Source: Bacteroidaceae bacterium
GTDB lineage: Bacteria; Bacteroidota; Bacteroidia; Bacteroidales; Bacteroidaceae
Direction: 5' to 3'
Length of the DNA stretch: 64,000 bases
NCBI GenBank assembly: GCA_017503065.1
Contig: JAFVTT010000034.1
Span: forward strand, 1 to 64,000
Shown: positions 59,472 through 64,000 of the stretch, piece by piece
How the letters are laid out: each line of letters begins with the position of its first letter
Position numbering within the stretch: the stretch's first letter is position 1
Notes under the pieces: generated by a model
What the model was told of the DNA's origin: nothing
Seen by the model: the letters and a program-made list of their open reading frames with translations, nothing else
Database searches by the model: none
Position numbers and translations under genes: made by a program

Positions 59472-59606
59472 CTATGACCCCATGGCCTTGAAATCATGTA
59501 TCATCTTCTTATTCCTGTTTAGGTTGTACATACTGTCTTGTACTACCCAATCATCAGTTGGTGTGAACCAAACATCACTTGAGGTATCAACCCATCCCCA
59601 TTTCAT
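59472..59606 (-). CDS. 44-residue small ORF (possible remnant)
   Basis: MKWGWVDTSSDVWFTPTDDW, VVQDSMYNLNRNKKMIHDF and AMGS end at a TAG. Codons upstream of the ATG remain open for about 17 residues without another start, so this may be the tail of a decayed secreted protein. A TACTTTTG -7 box lies at 59695-59688, and the lipoprotein gene follows 103 bp downstream. The rest of 59610-59870 is AT-rich and holds no other gene. Confidence 0.35.
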   Translation of the reverse strand: MKWGWVDTSSDVWFTPTDDWVVQDSMYNLNRNKKMIHDFKAMGS

Positions 59607-59870
59607 CTTGATCTGCGAAAATGTGATATTTGTAAATGTATGAACAAGTAGTTGATATTTTTATACTTTTTTCAGATTTTACTTACGCAAAAGTATAGTG
59701 TTTTACCAACAATGAGGATTAAAATCTAAACAAAAAAGTGACAAAAAAGTGACAAAATTGTGCTGAATTTACTAGGTGCGCAAGTGCAATGCGCAGATTA
59801 TTAGTATATTATCCCCACTGTATTTTCAGGTGCTTATACAGGTGACAAAAAAGTGATGGAATGAAGTATT

Positions 59871-61697
59871 TTACTTGATAAAGAGTATTTTCTTGTCAAA
59901 CTCTTCGCCAGAGCCAGGATAACCAAAGATGGTATTATGAAGTCTTTTTCTTGCATTGGTAGCATAAGAATGCTTCATATTCATGATGTATTCTATCTCG
60001 GATGGAGAGAATCGTGCTTTTACCAACATGCAAACTTGCAATTCTTTATTGGACAGCTTTCCATTCTTGTTTATCGCATATTCAAAATTTGGGAACAGAT
60101 GTTTGATTGTGTCCTGAAGCTTTTTCCAATCTTTACTGGTTATTGATGCGTTTTTCTTAGTGAGGCTACTTCTGAACAGATGTACGGCTTCAGATTGACA
60201 AAGCATTTCGTTGGAATCTGTGTGTTTATCCGGCTCAATCATTTTTTCAAACTGCTCTATCATGCCCTTAAGTTGGCTTATCTCTGCAGATTTTGCGAGG
60301 ATATCTTTGTTGATACTAGACAATTCATCGTTATATTGTGACGATTTTATCGTTTCTTCCATAAGAAGTTTTTCTAACTCTTCCTTCTGTAATGTTAGGA
60401 TATCCAGTTGCCTTTCTGCCGAACGGAGGGTATCCATAGCATTGTTATGAGCAATACGCAGGTCTGCCGCCTCCTTTTGGGCCAACAGATTTCGATACCT
60501 TATATATAATACTAAGGTGATAAGTATCATTATGGCAATCAGCGCACATATCAGATAGTTCTTGACCAAAGAAGCCTCAGCACTCTTTTGTTTGGCTATT
60601 TTTTGTTCTATACCATAGTCGTATAACTGCCTGGCATTTATACATGCTTCTGCCACGGAGCTGTCGTAGCATTTGTCCGCCAGTTCGGCATGCAGTGCAA
60701 GGTACTTGTATGCGGAATCCGTCTGGGACATCATGTTGTAAGAGTCGGAAATGTTCTTGTATACATTAACCCTTGTGCCAGGTGTAAGTCCACCAAGGTC
60801 TATTTTTCTAAACCAATGCAATGCCGAATCTGGATTATTTGTGCCTAGATAGTATCTTCCCTTAAGTATGTAAAGTGCATCTTTGCCATCTCTTATTTTG
60901 CGAATAGAAATATCTGTGTTGAATATCCTTGCATAATTGTCAAGATAGACAAGGGCTGAATCGTATTTTCCCAATGTAAGGTATGACTTAACGGCATTAA
61001 CGCAAATCAGATTTGCATTATAGGTGTCGCCATACCGTATGTAGGCTTGCCGGAGAGAATCTGTCATACGTATGCAATCGTTGAACTTCTTATTTTTATG
61101 AAGAGTTGCACATATCAAATCATTAAATGCACTTATTCCTGCTCTGTCCTGAATTATCGATGCGTACCTAAGTGCATTATGTAGTTCACGCTCTTCATCC
61201 TGGACGGCATATATATAAGCATACACATTAGACATCTGCGAATGTATCAGCATAAGTTGTCTGTAGTCACATTCCTCATCCGTAGTGTCAGCCCTCTCTA
61301 TTGCATCTCTGTATGCCTCCAGGGCTTTCGGGGCACTGCCTAAATCTCTGTATGCACAGCCCAATACATAGTATGCAAGCATCTTTTGGTTGGCATTGCC
61401 GTGACGTTCGTACCAGTCAACGACTTCAAGCATAACGGAGTCCGTGGTGAAGTTCACATACGCTTTGTTCATGGCCTTGCCCCTGAGAAGTTCGGCATGC
61501 ATGCGCTCAGACTTGCTCATGGCGTTGAAATCCATACAATCCAGCATGGTGAGAACGGTGTCAGGATTTTCATCCGACAGCGTGTCCATCATAAGCAGTT
61601 GCTGCTCTGTGTGCTCAGAACGATGGCATGAAGTAGTGCTAACTAACGCAGTAATTATTATGTATATCAGCAAAAAAGCAGAAGTCTTGTTCTTCAT
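59871..61697 (-). CDS. Membrane-anchored TPR protein with C-terminal HTH
   Basis: The protein is 608 residues from ATG 61697. It begins with a lipobox-type signal (FLLIYIIITALVSTTSC), then TPR-like helical repeats (about 30-370, MLAYYVLGCAYRDLGSAPKA, LEAYRDAIERADT). One membrane helix (about 385-405, ALIAIMILITLVLYIRY), a long coiled coil (about 410-500) and a C-terminal LuxR-like HTH (LSNKELQVCMLVKARFSPSE, YIMNMKHSYATNARKRLHN) follow. The family is common in Prevotella and Bacteroides. A sensor-regulator that binds DNA from the membrane is inferred. Confidence 0.8.
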   Translation of the reverse strand: MKNKTSAFLLIYIIITALVSTTSCHRSEHTEQQLLMMDTLSDENPDTVLTMLDCMDFNAMSKSERMHAELLRGKAMNKAYVNFTTDSVMLEVVDWYERHGNANQKMLAYYVLGCAYRDLGSAPKALEAYRDAIERADTTDEECDYRQLMLIHSQMSNVYAYIYAVQDEERELHNALRYASIIQDRAGISAFNDLICATLHKNKKFNDCIRMTDSLRQAYIRYGDTYNANLICVNAVKSYLTLGKYDSALVYLDNYARIFNTDISIRKIRDGKDALYILKGRYYLGTNNPDSALHWFRKIDLGGLTPGTRVNVYKNISDSYNMMSQTDSAYKYLALHAELADKCYDSSVAEACINARQLYDYGIEQKIAKQKSAEASLVKNYLICALIAIMILITLVLYIRYRNLLAQKEAADLRIAHNNAMDTLRSAERQLDILTLQKEELEKLLMEETIKSSQYNDELSSINKDILAKSAEISQLKGMIEQFEKMIEPDKHTDSNEMLCQSEAVHLFRSSLTKKNASITSKDWKKLQDTIKHLFPNFEYAINKNGKLSNKELQVCMLVKARFSPSEIEYIMNMKHSYATNARKRLHNTIFGYPGSGEEFDKKILFIK

Positions 61698-61865
61698 AGG
61701 GACGTATAATGGAAATGACATGCAAATATAGGATTTTTACCTGAATTCTGCAAATGCAAAAGCACCGTGCTAACATGATATAGTCAGAGTGGGGCTTTGT
61801 AACTTCAATCGCTTTGACTGAATAAGGACTCCTTATTTGAGATGCAATTACTGTGTTGTTGATGC

Positions 61866-61933
61866 GATAATCTGCGTAAGTTGCATATTTTGGATATAGT
61901 TACGCAGATTATTGCGCAATAACTTGCGTAAGT
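61866..61933. promoter_or_regulatory. Nested palindromes upstream of the TPR-HTH gene
   Basis: ATAATCTGCGTAA (61867-61879) is inverted at 61900-61912. TTATTGCGCAATAA (61909-61922) is a perfect palindrome. TTGCGTAAGT at 61924-61933 also occurs on the other strand at 59690-59681, next to the -7 box ahead of the lipoprotein gene. These look like operator sites. No other gene occupies 61698-62024. Confidence 0.5.
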
Positions 61934-61967
61934 GTGTACATAGATACAATATGTACAAATAAAGAGA

Positions 61968-61994
61968 AAACGTACGGCATTGTGCCGTACGTTT
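61968..61994 (-). terminator. rplS terminator
   Basis: AAACGTACGGCA pairs perfectly with TGCCGTACGTTT around a 3-nt loop. Leftward it is followed by TCTCTTTATTTG. Confidence 0.8.
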
Positions 61995-62024
61995 CCTTTT
62001 TTCTTGCTTGTGTAAAAAGGGGGA

Positions 62025-62390
62025 TTAAGCCTCCTTGCTGGCAACGCGCTTCTCGGCGATGCGAGCCTTCTTACCGGTGAGGTTGCGCAGGTAGTACAAC
62101 TTGGCGCGACGAACCTTACCAATCTTGTTGACAACGATGCTGTCGATGTTGGGAGACTCGATGGGGAAGATACGCTCCACACCAACGGTGCCTGACATCT
62201 TGCGAACGGTGAAGCGCTTTTTGTCACCGTGACCGGCGATCTTGATAACTACACCGCGGTACAGCTGGATACGCTCCTTGTTGCCCTCGACAATCTTGTA
62301 AGCTACGGTTACGGTGTCACCAGCCTTGAATGAGGGGTGCTGCTTGCCGGTAGCAAATGCTTCTTCTGCAATCTTAATTAAATCTGCCAT
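62025..62390 (-). CDS. rplS: 50S ribosomal protein L19
   Basis: The 121-residue protein shows [53 protein letters not shown] and [19 protein letters not shown], the full L19 pattern. It sits at the subunit interface. The promoter -7 box TATCTTTG is at 62492-62485. It is monocistronic with a clear terminator. Confidence 0.97.
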   Translation of the reverse strand: MADLIKIAEEAFATGKQHPSFKAGDTVTVAYKIVEGNKERIQLYRGVVIKIAGHGDKKRFTVRKMSGTVGVERIFPIESPNIDSIVVNKIGKVRRAKLYYLRNLTGKKARIAEKRVASKEA

Positions 62391-62584
62391 TTCTCTTATG
62401 ACTTTTTAATAGGTTGTATTGTCATCACTCATAGGCATAACGGGTCACACTTCTCCCCACCAGCGACCTATGGTAAAGCGGGTGCAAAGATACGGCTTTT
62501 TGTTGAAACTGCCTCAAATATAAGAGGAAAAATGCCGTAAAGTGGCGATTTGTGTGTGGAAAGTCCGCTTTACGAGGCGCTTTT

Positions 62585-63289
62585 TCACTCGAAATAGAGG
62601 GAAAGGACTATCATGTTGGCCGAACTGCTTTCTATGCTGTTGGTGAATTTCATCATGGATTTGTCCAGCAGGTCGTCGCGGTTCTTGCTGATGATGTCCG
62701 CCAGGCCGAAGCAGAATTTCAGTTCTGGTATGAGTTTGAAGTATGGCAGATAGATGTCGCATCCCATGCCCACCTCCAGATAGCAGTCGAAGGTTTTTGC
62801 CTTGAAGGCTTCCTGGTCGTGGTTGTTCAGGCAGAAGGTCGGTGCAAGGCCCAGGGTGAAGTAGGGACGGAAGTTGTTGTAGCGCGGTGCGGCAAACTTC
62901 ACGGAAATCGGCACGGAGATATAGTTGGTGCGCATGTTCTGCGAGGTGTCGCGTGCCGACACGTTGTCGCGCATCTTTATGAACTTCTGCCCGAAGTGCA
63001 TGGTGGGGGTGAGGCGCAGTTCCATGTATTTGTTCAGGCGCAACGCACCCAGCACACCCACGCTGAATCCCGGTTCGTACTTGCTGACGTCGGCAAACCA
63101 TTGCTCGCCCGTGGCGGGGTCGATGTGGCCGTTGTTCTTCATTTCCATGTCCATGAAGTTCATGCCGAAGAAGAAGCCCCAGTGCAGACGGCGGTTGTCT
63201 ATGAAGGGCTTGTTCATGATCGTCTCCTTCTGTGCGAAGGTGCACAGGCATGCGGACAGGAGAAGCAATATGGCGATGGTACGTTTCAT
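62585..63289 (-). CDS. porT: PorT family outer-membrane protein
   Basis: The protein is 234 residues from ATG 63289, with signal peptide KRTIAILLLLSACLCTFAQ. Strands typical of PorT follow: HWGFFFGMNFMDMEM, GFSVGVLGALRLNKYMELRL, NYISVPISVKFAAPRYNNFRPYF, and a C-terminal ANMIVLSLYFE. PorT is an envelope component of the type IX secretion system, consistent with the T9SS-like tail on the first full gene. Upstream in-frame ATGs (to 63370) lack signal-peptide character. Confidence 0.85.
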   Translation of the reverse strand: MKRTIAILLLLSACLCTFAQKETIMNKPFIDNRRLHWGFFFGMNFMDMEMKNNGHIDPATGEQWFADVSKYEPGFSVGVLGALRLNKYMELRLTPTMHFGQKFIKMRDNVSARDTSQNMRTNYISVPISVKFAAPRYNNFRPYFTLGLAPTFCLNNHDQEAFKAKTFDCYLEVGMGCDIYLPYFKLIPELKFCFGLADIISKNRDDLLDKSMMKFTNSIESSSANMIVLSLYFE

Positions 63290-63396
63290 ATACATAATAA
63301 CATGCGCAGGTGTCGTTTTATTGTACAAATCATCGTTTTTAATGATAAAGACCAACATTTTTATTGCCAACTTCGGTTCATATCATCAAAAATGAT

Positions 63397-63404
63397 TATC
63401 TTTG
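63397..63404 (+). promoter_or_regulatory. -7 box for the ferredoxin gene
   Basis: TATCTTTG, 64 nt before ATG 63469. Confidence 0.5.
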
Positions 63405-63468
63405 CATTGCAATCGAGTTCGGATTCGACAACAGACAATAGTATATACTAATTTAAACGACAACAGTT

Positions 63469-63633
63469 ATGGCTTACGTAATTAATGACGATTGTGTTGC
63501 TTGCGGCACATGTATTGATGAGTGTCCCGTTGGTGCAATTTCTGAGGGCGAGAAGTATTCTATCAATCCCGACGAGTGCACAGAGTGCGGTACTTGCGCT
63601 GATGCATGTCCTTCTGGAGCAATCACTCTCTAA
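63469..63633 (+). CDS. 2[4Fe-4S] ferredoxin
   Basis: A 54-residue protein with two CxxCxxCxxxCP clusters: CVACGTCIDECPVGAI near the start and CTECGTCADACPSGAI near the end, the clostridial-type bacterial ferredoxin pattern. It carries low-potential electrons, for example for pyruvate:ferredoxin oxidoreductase in anaerobes. This fits a strict or near-strict anaerobe. A terminator follows at 63665-63696. Confidence 0.95.
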   Translation: MAYVINDDCVACGTCIDECPVGAISEGEKYSINPDECTECGTCADACPSGAITL

Positions 63634-63664
63634 GAAAGATTGGCGCCTCCCTGATGGGAGGAAT

Positions 63665-63696
63665 AAAATCCCTTGCCGTAAGAAGCAAGGGATTTT
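63665..63696 (+). terminator. Ferredoxin terminator
   Basis: AAAATCCCTTGC pairs with GCAAGGGATTTT and runs into TGTTTTCC. Confidence 0.85.
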
Positions 63697-63766
63697 TGTT
63701 TTCCTGTATGTGAGAGGTAAGGTAGGAACGCATGGTTGCCTACCTTATTTATATATATATACGGTA

Positions 63767-64000
63767 TTACTTCAGCAGAGCCAAGGCATCCTTGATGCGC
63801 TTGAGTGCCTCGATGATGTTCTCGTCGCTGGTGGCGTATGACATGCGGAAGCACTCGGGAGAACCGAAGGAGGCACCGCCCACGGTGGCAACGTGACCGA
63901 CCTCCAGAAGGTACATGGCCAGGTCGTCGCTGTTGTTTATTGTCTGCTCGCCATACTTCTTGCCATAGAAACTGCTGCACTTGGGGAACAGGTAGAAGGC
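63767..64000 (-). CDS. C-terminal part of an aspartate-type aminotransferase (partial)
   Basis: The leftward frame is open to the window edge and ends TAA at 63769-63767. The visible 77 residues read AFYLFPKCSSFYGKKYGEQ, LAMYLLEVGHVATVGGASFG, and FRMSYATSDENIIEALKRI, which is the C-domain of class I PLP-dependent aminotransferases (FRxSYA, with the substrate-carboxylate Arg). The PLP lysine lies beyond the window. A TAAGGTAGG/CCTACCTTA hairpin (63718-63747) follows. Confidence 0.9.
   Translation of the reverse strand, partial: AFYLFPKCSSFYGKKYGEQTINNSDDLAMYLLEVGHVATVGGASFGSPECFRMSYATSDENIIEALKRIKDALALLK

Overview
The window looks like chromosome from a Prevotella-type member of the Bacteroidales. 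Three things point there: a 286-residue RpoD lacking region 1.1, promoters with the Bacteroidetes TAnnTTTG -7 box (often with TTG/TTTG about 19 nt upstream), and families typical of the order (PorT, DUF3098, DUF4290, DUF4250, DUF3316, DUF2723, an OMP with a TonB-plug-like segment, and a secreted protein ending in a type IX-like C-terminal tail). Species cannot be named from this sequence alone. Housekeeping genes are fairly GC-rich. Several blocks (about 0.3-5.5 kb, 16.9-20.4 kb, 48.8-52.3 kb, 58.4-61.9 kb) are visibly more AT-rich.

Layout. 0-6 kb: end of a TPR protein, a large secreted protein behind a long structured leader, a 61-residue 'MKKTYITP' peptide, a microgene plus DUF2335 membrane protein, a probable free-standing small RNA, and a GxxExxY nuclease-like gene set inside two blocks of the same dispersed repeat. 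6-16.9 kb: ispF, a BRCT protein with a clamp-binding-like motif, a SecB-like protein, a PHP phosphoesterase, ComF, a secreted EEP nuclease/phosphatase, topoisomerase IV subunit A, an outer-membrane DUF3316 protein, an S41 lipoprotein whose 5' end is made of repeat DNA, and a membrane-tethered winged-helix regulator. 16.8-20.6 kb: an AT-rich insertion bounded by 109-bp direct repeats of the regulator's 3' end, carrying an AAA/DUF4143 ATPase, an unknown coiled-coil protein and a truncated WYL-type HTH.

20.6-47.3 kb is mostly conserved: DUF2723 (GT117-like) protein, DUF3098, tRNA-Leu(TAG), HU, a DUF1846-DUF4250-COG0523-microprotein operon, a secreted esterase, a YugP-type protease, then the long leftward operon yicC-gmk-tsaB-DUF4290-murA-rimM-dxr-rseP, with nadD diverging. 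MurA carries Asp in place of the fosfomycin-target Cys. rpoD, glycyl-tRNA synthetase, an FKBP lipoprotein, asd, a CPA2 antiporter and a LolD-type ATPase follow. Two MEP isoprenoid genes (ispF, dxr) lie in the window.

47.3-64 kb: a CvfB-like RNA-binding protein, a repeat-rich kilobase, and a sigma-54 signalling cassette. In that cassette an NtrC-type regulator and a histidine kinase lie upstream of an FtsX-type permease, its ATPase and a beta-barrel protein. A perfect -24/-12 promoter and a GTGTGCG-N4-CGCACAC palindrome shared by two sites tie the parts together. Next come a lipoprotein, a membrane TPR-HTH regulator with palindrome-rich upstream DNA, rplS, PorT, a 2[4Fe-4S] ferredoxin and the C-terminal end of an aminotransferase.

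Dispersed short repeats (20-bp GGAC...GTCC palindromes, 9-bp arrays, CGGAAAA tracts, 22- and 53-bp tandem units) occupy most intergenic gaps and in places supply stop codons or N-terminal coding sequence.
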